13,009 bases of DNA from assembly GCA_002394965.1 (NCBI GenBank), contig DGVL01000132.1, positions 1 to 13,009 of the forward strand, in the 5' to 3' direction. Below are positions 1 through 6,161 of the stretch, in pieces; the stretch's first letter is position 1; each line of letters begins with the position of its first letter. This DNA comes from Lachnospira sp. UBA4285. Its GTDB lineage: Bacteria; Bacillota; Clostridia; Lachnospirales; Lachnospiraceae. The notes under the pieces were generated by a model. The model worked only from the letters and a program-made list of their open reading frames with translations. It made no database searches and had not been told where the DNA came from. Both the position numbers and the translations under genes were made by a program.

Positions 1-657
1 GAGCGCATGAAAGTCACGACCTGCCTGAACCCGCTGCACACGGCGCTGGCAGTATACGGGTGCCTGCTTGGATTCACGAAGATCTCCGACGAGATGAAGG
101 ACAAAGAACTCGTGAACCTGGTTGACATCCTCGGCTACAAGGAAGGACTTCCGGTTGTGAAGGATCCGGGCGTTCTGAATCCGAAGGAGTTCATCGACAC
201 GGTGCTCAAGGTTCGGGTTCCGAATCCGTTCATGCCGGACACCCCGCAGAGAATCGCGACGGATACATCGCAGAAGCTTGCGATCCGCTACGGTGAGACT
301 ATCAAGTCCTACATCGCCGATCCGGACAGAGATCCGAAGAGCCTGACCATGATCCCGCTGGTTCACGCAGGCTGGCTGCGGTATCTGATGGCTGTCGATG
401 ACGAGGGAAAGGCGTTCGAGCCGTCGCCGGATCCGCTCCTTGAGGACGCGCAGAAGTTCGTCAGCGGATTTGCGCTCGGCACGGTTCCGTCGGCTGAAGA
501 CACGAAGAAGGCACTTCTTCCGCTTCTTACCAACAGGCAGATCTTCGGCGTTGATCTTGAGGAGATCGGTCTTGCCGACAAGGTTGTGGATTTCTTCCGC
601 CAGGAGATCGCGGGAGTGGGGGCTGTGAGAGCAACCCTGAAAAAATATGTGGACTGA
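1..657 (+). CDS. Mannitol dehydrogenase / fructuronate reductase family oxidoreductase, C-terminal part (5' end outside window)
   Basis: The reading frame is open from base 1 (Glu-Arg before the first ATG at 7), so the ATG is internal and the gene begins upstream. The visible 218 residues match the C-terminal substrate domain of long-chain polyol dehydrogenases. A Lys is followed by CLNPLH, carrying the Asn-x2-His typical of this family's active site, and then by VRVPNPFMPDTPQRIATDTS, the family's NP..D...RI..DTSQK block. The NAD-binding Rossmann half is missing from the window. Family members oxidise mannitol, or reduce fructuronate to mannonate (UxuB) or tagaturonate to altronate, in the cytoplasm with NAD(H). 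The nearby arabinofuranosidase makes a role in plant-sugar or uronate use plausible, but the exact substrate cannot be read from this half. A terminator follows 36 bases after the stop. Confidence 0.85.
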   Translation, partial: ERMKVTTCLNPLHTALAVYGCLLGFTKISDEMKDKELVNLVDILGYKEGLPVVKDPGVLNPKEFIDTVLKVRVPNPFMPDTPQRIATDTSQKLAIRYGETIKSYIADPDRDPKSLTMIPLVHAGWLRYLMAVDDEGKAFEPSPDPLLEDAQKFVSGFALGTVPSAEDTKKALLPLLTNRQIFGVDLEEIGLADKVVDFFRQEIAGVGAVRATLKKYVD

Positions 658-693
658 CAGGCTTTGAACAGGTCACGAAGCAATGAACAGGAG

Positions 694-739
694 GCACCGG
701 CGCATTCCCGCGATGGGAAGAAGCGCCGGTGCTTTTTTT
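694..739 (+). terminator. Rho-independent terminator after the polyol dehydrogenase family gene
   Basis: A perfect 10-bp stem, GCACCGGCGC (694-703) with GCGCCGGTGC (723-732), is followed by seven T residues (733-739). The loop can pair further (TTCCC 705-709 with GGGAA 715-719), giving a long interrupted hairpin. It separates the first gene from the nhaC unit. Confidence 0.95.
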
Positions 740-770
740 GCGGCGGGTGAGAGATGAAATCTAACTAATG

Positions 771-800
771 TTGGCATACCCTCTGCATTTCCGTTATAAT
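771..800 (+). promoter_or_regulatory. Sigma-70-type promoter for the nhaC-MBL-GH51 unit
   Basis: TTGGCA (771-776) and a perfect TATAAT (795-800) are separated by 18 bp. They sit 55 bp upstream of the nhaC start and downstream of a terminator. This is the best consensus promoter in the window. Confidence 0.8.
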
Positions 801-812
801 TGGATTCATCAC

Positions 813-834
813 GTTGAAGCGTGACGCTTTCAAC
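813..834. promoter_or_regulatory. Imperfect inverted repeat in the nhaC leader (possible operator)
   Basis: GTTGAAGCG (813-821) and CGCTTTCAAC (825-834) are complementary apart from one bulged A, with TGA between them. It lies about 12 bases downstream of the -10 box, where a repressor could block initiation, or it could fold in the RNA leader. No T-run follows, so it is not a terminator. Confidence 0.45.
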
Positions 835-854
835 AAATGAAATGAGGGTATAGT

Positions 855-2294
855 ATGAAAGAGAAACAAAAGACAAAGCCGGACAGGAAGTTAAACGGGA
901 TCCAGTCGGTCCTTCTTCTTGTCTGCATCATCGCCGCTGTTGCCATCTGCATCCGGCTGAAGACGGGCGGACCGATGATCGGTCTGTTCATGAGCTGGAT
1001 CATCATCTGGTTTTTCTGTCAGATCCTGCGGATCCCGTACGGACAGGTTGCGAAAAAAGGGTATGACGCCGTCCGCGTCGTCGTGCCGGTACTCTGTCTG
1101 CTGATGGCCATCGGTGTGATGATCGGCACCTGGCTGCAGAGCGGCACGATTGCGACAATCATCGCCTTCGGACTTCGGGCTGTGAATCCACGGTTTCTCC
1201 TGCCCGTTGCACTTCTTTTCTGCGCACTGCTCAGTGTCGTCACCGGCACCTCCTACGGGTCGGTGGGAAGCGCCGGCGTGGCGATGATGGCCATCGGCAA
1301 TGCCATGGGGATCAATCCCGGCATGGTGGCGGGCGCCGTGATCTGCGGTTCGATGTTCGGTGACAAGCTGAGTCCGCTCTCAGACACCACGAATCTGGCG
1401 GCGGCGGTCGCCGGCACGAAGGTGTCAAAACACGTGCGCTCGATGCTCTGGACGACGCTTCCGACATTTGCCATCACGCTGGTGATTTTCACGGTTCTGG
1501 GGATGCAGGTGACAGGCGGAAGCTATCAGGCAGCGGATGTGTCGGAGTACGTCGCTGCGCTCTCCGGAGAGTACCGCCTTGGAATCGTCACACTCATCCC
1601 GGCTGCCGCAATCATCGTCCTGCTCATTCTGAGAGTTGACGCCATTCCAGCCCTCGGCCTCTCATCGGCCGCAGCCGGCCTGGTGTCCCGGTTCTATCAG
1701 GACATTCCGCTCGCGTCCATTCTTCGGACCGCCTACAGCGGCTACACGACGAAGATTGAAGCGCCGGTCCTGAAGTCCATCCTGAACCGCGGCGGCATGA
1801 GCAGCATGCTGCAGTATGTCGCGATCATCTGCTTTGCTGTGGGCATGGGCGGAATGCTCGATGAACTGGGCGTTCTCGACAACGTGCTGAAGGTCATCAC
1901 GAAGCGGATAAAGAGCGACGGAAGCCTGATTCTGTCAACTCTTCTCGTCGGATACGTGACGTCCGCGGTGAGCTGCTCCCAGCCGATGGCGCATGTTCTC
2001 ACCGGTCGCATGATGGCGCCAAAGTTTAAAGAGCGCGGCGTGGCGCCGGAGATCCTCTCACGCTGTCTGGAGGATTCCGGGACCCTGATCGGGCCGATGA
2101 TCCCCTGGCACGGCTACAGCGTTTACATGGCAGGGACCCTCGGCGTTGCCTGGGCTGCCTTTGCGCCGTATCTGTTCCTCATCTACCTGACGCCGCTGCT
2201 CAGCTGCTTCTACGGCTTCACCGGCATCTCCATCCGGCATCTCCCGCCGGATCAATACGAGAAAGAGCAGAAAGAGAACACGGAGGAAGGATGA
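855..2294 (+). CDS. nhaC: NhaC-family Na+/H+ antiporter
   Basis: This 479-residue polytopic membrane protein has the NhaC hallmarks. GTSYGSVGSAGVAM (about residues 131-144) and CGSMFGDKLSPLSDTTNLAA (about 164-183) form the conserved core in the first half, and SCSQPMAHVL and LEDSGTLIGPMIPWHGY lie in the second half. Family members exchange external H+ for internal Na+, or organic acids such as malate/lactate in MleN-type members, at the cytoplasmic membrane. The N terminus is short and charged, with hydrophobic segments from about residue 17. The start is set by GAGGG (844-848) 6 bases before the ATG. It is first in a probable three-gene unit, and the next start lies 3 bases after its stop. 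The transported ion or organic acid is not determined by sequence; the family assignment is firm. Confidence 0.9.
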   Translation: MKEKQKTKPDRKLNGIQSVLLLVCIIAAVAICIRLKTGGPMIGLFMSWIIIWFFCQILRIPYGQVAKKGYDAVRVVVPVLCLLMAIGVMIGTWLQSGTIATIIAFGLRAVNPRFLLPVALLFCALLSVVTGTSYGSVGSAGVAMMAIGNAMGINPGMVAGAVICGSMFGDKLSPLSDTTNLAAAVAGTKVSKHVRSMLWTTLPTFAITLVIFTVLGMQVTGGSYQAADVSEYVAALSGEYRLGIVTLIPAAAIIVLLILRVDAIPALGLSSAAAGLVSRFYQDIPLASILRTAYSGYTTKIEAPVLKSILNRGGMSSMLQYVAIICFAVGMGGMLDELGVLDNVLKVITKRIKSDGSLILSTLLVGYVTSAVSCSQPMAHVLTGRMMAPKFKERGVAPEILSRCLEDSGTLIGPMIPWHGYSVYMAGTLGVAWAAFAPYLFLIYLTPLLSCFYGFTGISIRHLPPDQYEKEQKENTEEG

Positions 2295-2297
2295 CCG

Positions 2298-3179
2298 ATG
2301 ACACAGACCAAACTTGTTCTTCTGGGGACCGGGACACCGAACGCCTGTCCGAATGCGTCGGGACCGGCTTCAGCCGTAGTTGTGGGTGACAGAGCCTATC
2401 TGGTTGATTTCGGGCCGGGCGTCGTGCGCCAGGCTTCTAAGGCGTATTTTAACGGGATCGATGCGCTGCGGCCGGATCTTCTGCGGATCGCGTTCTGCAC
2501 GCATCTGCACACGGATCACACGGTCGGGCTGCCGGATCTCATTTTCACACCCTGGGTACTGGAGCGGCGCGAAAGCCTGAAGCTCTTCGGGCCGAAGGGA
2601 CTTGCGGACATGGCGCGGCTTGTCACGCAAGCCTACTCGGTGGACATCGGCTTCCGGATCAACGGATTTGAGAAGGCCAATGAGACCGGGTACAAAACGG
2701 AGGTGACGGAGATCGCAAGCCCCGGAATCATCTACCGGGACGACAGAGTCAGTGTCGAGGCGTTTCCGGTCAGTCACGGGACGCTTGTCTGCTACGGGTA
2801 TAAATTTGTGACGCCGGACAGGTCGATCGTGATCACGGGCGACACGTGCCCGCTTGATATCGTGGCTGAAAAGGCGAAGGGAGCCGATATTCTGCTCCAC
2901 GAGGTCGAGTATGCGGGAGGCCTTTCATCCCGCTCCCCGAAGTGGCAGAAATATCACCGGGAAGTCCACACGCTGAGCACCGACCTGGCGAAAGTCGCCG
3001 CCATGGCAAGACCGAAGCTTCTGGTCACGTATCACCGAATCTACCATATGAATATACAGGATAATTCCATAAATCTTTCATGTGAAATGAACCGGCGCTG
3101 TGATAGGATAATACAGGAAATACGGGATGCGGGCTATGACGGGCCGGTCGTGAACGGAAGAGATCTGGACTGTTTCTGA
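2298..3179 (+). CDS. Metallo-beta-lactamase-fold hydrolase (RNase Z / zinc phosphodiesterase-like)
   Basis: The protein has 293 residues and no signal peptide, so it is probably cytoplasmic. It opens with a strand plus LLGTGTP (8-14), typical of the RNase Z/ElaC-like branch. The metal-binding signature HLHTDH lies at 69-74 (H69, H71, D73, H74), with further ligand candidates H160 (PVSHGT), D182 (TGDT) and a terminal His in TYH (H246). These complete the usual two-metal site. Members cleave phosphodiesters, sulfate esters or cyclic compounds; the natural substrate here is unknown. Because RNase Z is normally a housekeeping enzyme, the position between an antiporter and a glycosidase suggests a metabolic hydrolase instead (inference). 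The start follows nhaC by 3 bases, and GGAGGAAGG ahead of it supports the ATG at 2298. Confidence 0.85.
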   Translation: MTQTKLVLLGTGTPNACPNASGPASAVVVGDRAYLVDFGPGVVRQASKAYFNGIDALRPDLLRIAFCTHLHTDHTVGLPDLIFTPWVLERRESLKLFGPKGLADMARLVTQAYSVDIGFRINGFEKANETGYKTEVTEIASPGIIYRDDRVSVEAFPVSHGTLVCYGYKFVTPDRSIVITGDTCPLDIVAEKAKGADILLHEVEYAGGLSSRSPKWQKYHREVHTLSTDLAKVAAMARPKLLVTYHRIYHMNIQDNSINLSCEMNRRCDRIIQEIRDAGYDGPVVNGRDLDCF

Positions 3180-3204
3180 GACGTCTGCGTGAAAACAGAG
3201 GGGA

Positions 3205-3217
3205 CAGGATTATCCTG
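3205..3217. promoter_or_regulatory. 13-bp palindrome upstream of the arabinofuranosidase gene
   Basis: CAGGAT-T-ATCCTG is a perfect 6-1-6 palindrome in the 61-bp gap before the GH51 gene. The one-base centre is too tight for an RNA hairpin, so a DNA-binding site is more natural than a terminator. No clear promoter lies beside it, and it could be chance. Confidence 0.25.
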
Positions 3218-3240
3218 CGCCCCGGGAAAGGGAAAGGAAT

Positions 3241-4752
3241 ATGGCAAGAAAGACAAAACTGATCGTCGACCGGGATTTTCAGATCGGAGAGATCGACAAA
3301 AGAGTGTACAGCTCATTTATCGAGCATCTCGGCAGAGCTGTGTACAACGGCATCTATCAGCCGGGGCATCCGTCCGCAGACGAGCAGGGGTTTAGAAGGG
3401 ATGTCATTGATCTGGTGAAGGATCTGGGCGTGACGCAGGTGCGGTATCCGGGCGGCAACTTTGTATCGAACTTCCGCTGGGAGGACTCGGTCGGGCCGAA
3501 GGAGAACCGGAAGCCGATGCTCGACCTTGCCTGGCGCACCTATGAGCCGAATACGTTCGGCATCAACGAATTCTCCAAATGGTCCGCGAAAGCCGGAACG
3601 GATATCATGATGGCCGTGAATCTGGGGACACGGGGCACCGAGGAAGCCCTGGCACTTCTAGAGTACTGCAATATGGATACGGAGAGCTACTGGGCTGACC
3701 TGCGGCGCAGGCACGGCGACGAGAAGCCGTATGGCATCAAGCTCTGGTGCCTCGGCAATGAGATGGACGGCCCGTGGCAGATGGGGCACAAGGAGGCAAA
3801 GGAATACGGCCGGCTGGCGGCGGAGACGGCGAAAGCCATGAAGACCATGGATCATTCCATTCAGACGGTCGTCTGCGGATCGGCGAGCCGGACGATGCCG
3901 ACATTCGGAAAGTGGGAATATCAGGTCCTGAACGAAGCGTACGATTACGTGGACTATGTCTCCCTGCATCAGTACTGGAGCAACCGGGCGGGGGATACGG
4001 AGGATTTCTTCGCCGGAAGTGATGATCTGGATGACTTCCTGCACTCCGTTATTTCGATCTGTGACGCGGTCAAGGCAGAGAAAAATTCGAAAAAGACGGT
4101 CAATCTGTCATTTGACGAGTGGAATGTCTGGTATCACTCCAATGCAGCCGATGACAAGGCGATGGAAGAACAGCCCTGGAGACGGCATCCGCATCTTCTC
4201 GAGGACATCTACACGTTTGAGGACGCCATCATGGACGGACTGGCGCTCATCAAGTTCCTGCAGCACGCGGACCGGGTGAAGATCGCGTGCCTTGCGCAGC
4301 TCGTCAACGTCATCGCCCCGATCATGACGGAAGACGACGGAAAGGCCTGGAGACAGACCATCTTCTGGCCGTTCTGGCTTGTATCGCACTACGGCCGCGG
4401 TACGGCTCTTGTCCCGGTTCTCAAGGGGGATGACCATCCGACCAGCCGGCACGATCATGTGAGTGATGTCGAAGCGGTCGCTGTCATGAATGAGGAAGAA
4501 GACAGGCTGGTCATCTTTGCCGCCAACCGCTGTGTGCAGGATCCGGTTGAATTCACAGCCGACATCCGCGGGTTCGAAGGTTATCGGGTCCTCGACTTTG
4601 AGGCACTCGAGAGTGACGATCTGAAGGCGGTTAACTCAGAGGCAGGCGAGGTGGTGAAACCGATGAAGCGAAGCGACGCGGTGTTGGATGCTGGAGTCCT
4701 GACGACGATGCTGCGGCCGGCGAGCTTCGTGACGATTGTTCTCGGAAAGTGA
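3241..4752 (+). CDS. abfA: Alpha-L-arabinofuranosidase, glycoside hydrolase family 51
   Basis: This 503-residue protein has no signal peptide, as is usual for GH51 enzymes that remove terminal arabinofuranosyl units from imported arabino-oligosaccharides in the cytoplasm. The (beta/alpha)8 part begins near residue 20 (SSFIEHLGRAVYNGIY, then VRYPGGNFVSNFRWEDSVGP). The general acid/base is E174 in CLGNEMDGPWQ, and the nucleophile is E293 in LSFDEWNVWY. HQYW (243-246) is another conserved active-site stretch. The C-terminal part, from about residue 400, is the beta-sandwich domain. Length is normal for the family. AAGGG (3228-3232) lies 8 bases before the ATG. It is last in the unit, 80 bases ahead of a terminator. 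Released arabinose would enter the pentose phosphate route, though those genes are not in the window. Confidence 0.95.
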   Translation: MARKTKLIVDRDFQIGEIDKRVYSSFIEHLGRAVYNGIYQPGHPSADEQGFRRDVIDLVKDLGVTQVRYPGGNFVSNFRWEDSVGPKENRKPMLDLAWRTYEPNTFGINEFSKWSAKAGTDIMMAVNLGTRGTEEALALLEYCNMDTESYWADLRRRHGDEKPYGIKLWCLGNEMDGPWQMGHKEAKEYGRLAAETAKAMKTMDHSIQTVVCGSASRTMPTFGKWEYQVLNEAYDYVDYVSLHQYWSNRAGDTEDFFAGSDDLDDFLHSVISICDAVKAEKNSKKTVNLSFDEWNVWYHSNAADDKAMEEQPWRRHPHLLEDIYTFEDAIMDGLALIKFLQHADRVKIACLAQLVNVIAPIMTEDDGKAWRQTIFWPFWLVSHYGRGTALVPVLKGDDHPTSRHDHVSDVEAVAVMNEEEDRLVIFAANRCVQDPVEFTADIRGFEGYRVLDFEALESDDLKAVNSEAGEVVKPMKRSDAVLDAGVLTTMLRPASFVTIVLGK

Positions 4753-4831
4753 CACGAGCGGTCAGAAAAGGAAATCTTCGCACAGGAATGCTAAAAGAAT
4801 AAGGCTCTGGTGCACGGAGTACAACCGGAAG

Positions 4832-4866
4832 AAAGCAGCGCAGACAGGACTCTGTGCTGCTTTTTT
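4832..4866 (+). terminator. Rho-independent terminator after the GH51 gene
   Basis: A 13-bp stem (4832-4844 with 4851-4863, containing one G-U pair) has a 6-base loop CAGGAC and ends in a T-run through 4866. It closes the nhaC-MBL-GH51 unit. Confidence 0.93.
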
Positions 4867-4902
4867 AAGATCCGGAAGAAAAGTTCTTTCCTTTCTGATT
4901 CA

Positions 4903-4925
4903 TATAGTCTATTATGCTGACTATA
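4903..4925. promoter_or_regulatory. Inverted repeat TATAGTC-N9-GACTATA, putative operator
   Basis: Two perfect 7-bp arms (4903-4909 and 4919-4925) are separated by 9 bp, so the arm centres are about 16 bp apart, a geometry seen for dimeric regulators. It lies in the 309-bp gap between the GH51 gene and the AhpD-like genes, about 37 bp upstream of the -35 box. The AT-rich content around it is unlike the flanking genes. No regulator gene is adjacent, so its binding protein is unknown. Confidence 0.45.
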
Positions 4926-4961
4926 CCCTATTAATTTACTCTGAATTGTGCAGGAAAATGC

Positions 4962-4990
4962 TTGCTTTCCCCCATAACACCTGTTATCAT
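4962..4990 (+). promoter_or_regulatory. Putative promoter for the AhpD-like / amino-acid ABC importer unit
   Basis: TTGCTT (4962-4967) and TATCAT (4985-4990) are separated by 17 bp. The -10 box matches 5 of 6 consensus bases; the -35 box is weaker. It would start transcription near 4997, leaving a leader of about 65 bases before the TTG start at 5062. Confidence 0.55.
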
Positions 4991-5017
4991 ACTGGAATAG
5001 TATGAAAACAAAAAGAG

Positions 5018-5039
5018 CCCGGCCGCCCCACTTGCCGGG
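5018..5039 (+). other. GC-rich leader hairpin ahead of the first AhpD-like gene
   Basis: CCCGGC (5018-5023) pairs with GCCGGG (5034-5039) across a 10-base loop. It sits in the transcribed leader 10 bases before the ribosome binding site and leaves that site free. It may stabilise the leader. There is no T-run, so it is not a classical attenuator. Confidence 0.35.
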
Positions 5040-5049
5040 ATCTCACGAG

Positions 5050-5055
5050 AGGAGG
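5050..5055 (+). promoter_or_regulatory. Shine-Dalgarno site that sets a TTG start
   Basis: A perfect AGGAGG lies 6 bases before TTG at 5062. The upstream in-frame ATG at 5002 has no such site and lies almost at the predicted transcription start, so TTG is preferred. Confidence 0.8.
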
Positions 5056-5061
5056 CAGAGC

Positions 5062-5607
5062 TTGGCACGGGTATCAAAAATTGATCCGCAGAATGCTCCG
5101 GAAGCCGTAAAGGCTGTGATCCGGGCGCATATCGCTCAGGGCAGAAAACTCACGAATGAGAAGCTGACACTGCTGCATAATGTCAGCGCGTTCAATGCAG
5201 TCGAGGCCGGGTCGTATAATCTGGATGATGATCTGCAGCGTCTGATCGGCAGTCTGGACGGTGATCTGTATGAATATGCGATTTCGGTGTCCAACGAGTG
5301 CGTGGTCTGCACGACATATTTCTCGAAACTTCTGCGTCAGAAGTACGGACTGGATCCGAAGACGTACCACCTCACGAAGCGTCAGGAGATGCTGATGCAG
5401 TTTGCGCAGAAGATGGGACACGACCCGAAGAGCATCACGGATGATGAGTTCAAGGCTCTGAAAGAAGATTTCATACACAACGGCGGGAAGGACGGAGAGC
5501 CGGTCACAGAGGAAAAGGCCGATGAGATTATGGTGGTGCTTGTCGCCATGGGCGCCATGATGGTGGCCAACAATTACGTCAACGATGCGCTCCGGGTGGA
5601 CGTCTGA
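5062..5607 (+). CDS. Carboxymuconolactone decarboxylase / AhpD-like family protein, first paralogue
   Basis: Read from TTG 5062, the protein has 181 residues and begins MARVSKIDP, which lines up with the start of the next gene's product (MATWIKPIT). It is a soluble, helix-rich protein of the AhpD-like fold. Its core ISVSNECVVCTTYFSKLL carries a CxxC pair (C80, C83) with an upstream Glu (E71). AhpD itself uses Glu...CxxC...His to reduce AhpC or lipoyl-linked disulfides. Here the position of the His, four after the second Cys, is Phe (F87), so the proton relay is altered. The C-terminal helix VLVAMGAMMVANNYVNDAL is typical of the family. It is first of five genes that end with an ABC importer, 17 bases before its paralogue. 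A redox or disulfide role is inferred; no substrate can be named. A longer ATG start at 5002 is possible but less likely. Confidence 0.8.
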   Translation: MARVSKIDPQNAPEAVKAVIRAHIAQGRKLTNEKLTLLHNVSAFNAVEAGSYNLDDDLQRLIGSLDGDLYEYAISVSNECVVCTTYFSKLLRQKYGLDPKTYHLTKRQEMLMQFAQKMGHDPKSITDDEFKALKEDFIHNGGKDGEPVTEEKADEIMVVLVAMGAMMVANNYVNDALRVDV

Positions 5608-5624
5608 CCGGAAGGAGAAGAAAG

Positions 5625-6140
5625 ATGGCAACATGGATTAAGCCGATCACGGAAGAGACAGCCGGTGAAGAGGCAAAGAAAATCATCGATCAGTATCAGA
5701 TCGATCTGAACAACTGCTCCCACAAGACTGTCGTGGAGCTGAACAACCCGACCGTGTTCCGATGTGTGGAACTCAACGCGTGGGACATGGACGAGGAAGT
5801 CAAGAAAAAGGTGGGAGGACGATATGCGGACATCATCGAGGCGTCCGTGTCCTTCAACAATCACTCGGTCATCTGCACCAATGCCTATGCAAAGCTTCTG
5901 AAGGACCGCTATGACATCGACATCAAGAACGACCCGGACTTCGCCAGAAAGTTTGACACGAAGGACAGAGTTGTCTGGGACCTGGGCGCGGCGGTCGCGA
6001 GAGATATCCACAGCGTCGGGAAAGACCTTCAGAAGCGGCTCAAGGAACAGTTCACCGATGAGCAGATCATCGTGCTGGTGGGAATGGCTTCAATCACAGA
6101 AGCCGACAACACATTCGAGTCTGTAATGGACATTGAGTAA
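5625..6140 (+). CDS. Carboxymuconolactone decarboxylase / AhpD-like family protein, second paralogue lacking the CxxC pair
   Basis: This 171-residue protein is homologous over its whole length to the preceding gene product. ASVSFNNHSVICTNAYAKLL aligns without gaps to the CxxC region of the first copy, and the C-terminal helix IIVLVGMASITEADNTF aligns with its counterpart. The first Cys of the pair is Ser (S81), the second is kept (C84), the upstream Glu is kept (E72), and the usual His is Tyr (Y88). It cannot work as a CxxC dithiol reductase. It may be a structural partner of the first paralogue in a mixed oligomer, or have another chemistry (inference). AAGGAG about 7 bases before the ATG supports the start. 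The importer lipoprotein gene follows after 21 bases. Confidence 0.8.
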   Translation: MATWIKPITEETAGEEAKKIIDQYQIDLNNCSHKTVVELNNPTVFRCVELNAWDMDEEVKKKVGGRYADIIEASVSFNNHSVICTNAYAKLLKDRYDIDIKNDPDFARKFDTKDRVVWDLGAAVARDIHSVGKDLQKRLKEQFTDEQIIVLVGMASITEADNTFESVMDIE

Positions 6141-6161
6141 GTCAGAGAAGGAGGAGAGGAT

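Noticed and set aside
4736..5005. An 89-codon open frame from the end of the GH51 gene through the intergenic region.
   Set aside because: It overlaps the GH51 3' end, crosses a strong terminator and the next promoter, has no ribosome binding site, and its translation looks like no protein family.
5074..5634. Long open frames on the minus strand opposite the AhpD-like genes (also 7861-8523 and 11794-12357 opposite transporter genes).
   Set aside because: They are reverse-strand shadows of clearly identified coding genes in GC-rich codon-biased DNA, with His/Arg-rich translations and no ribosome binding sites.
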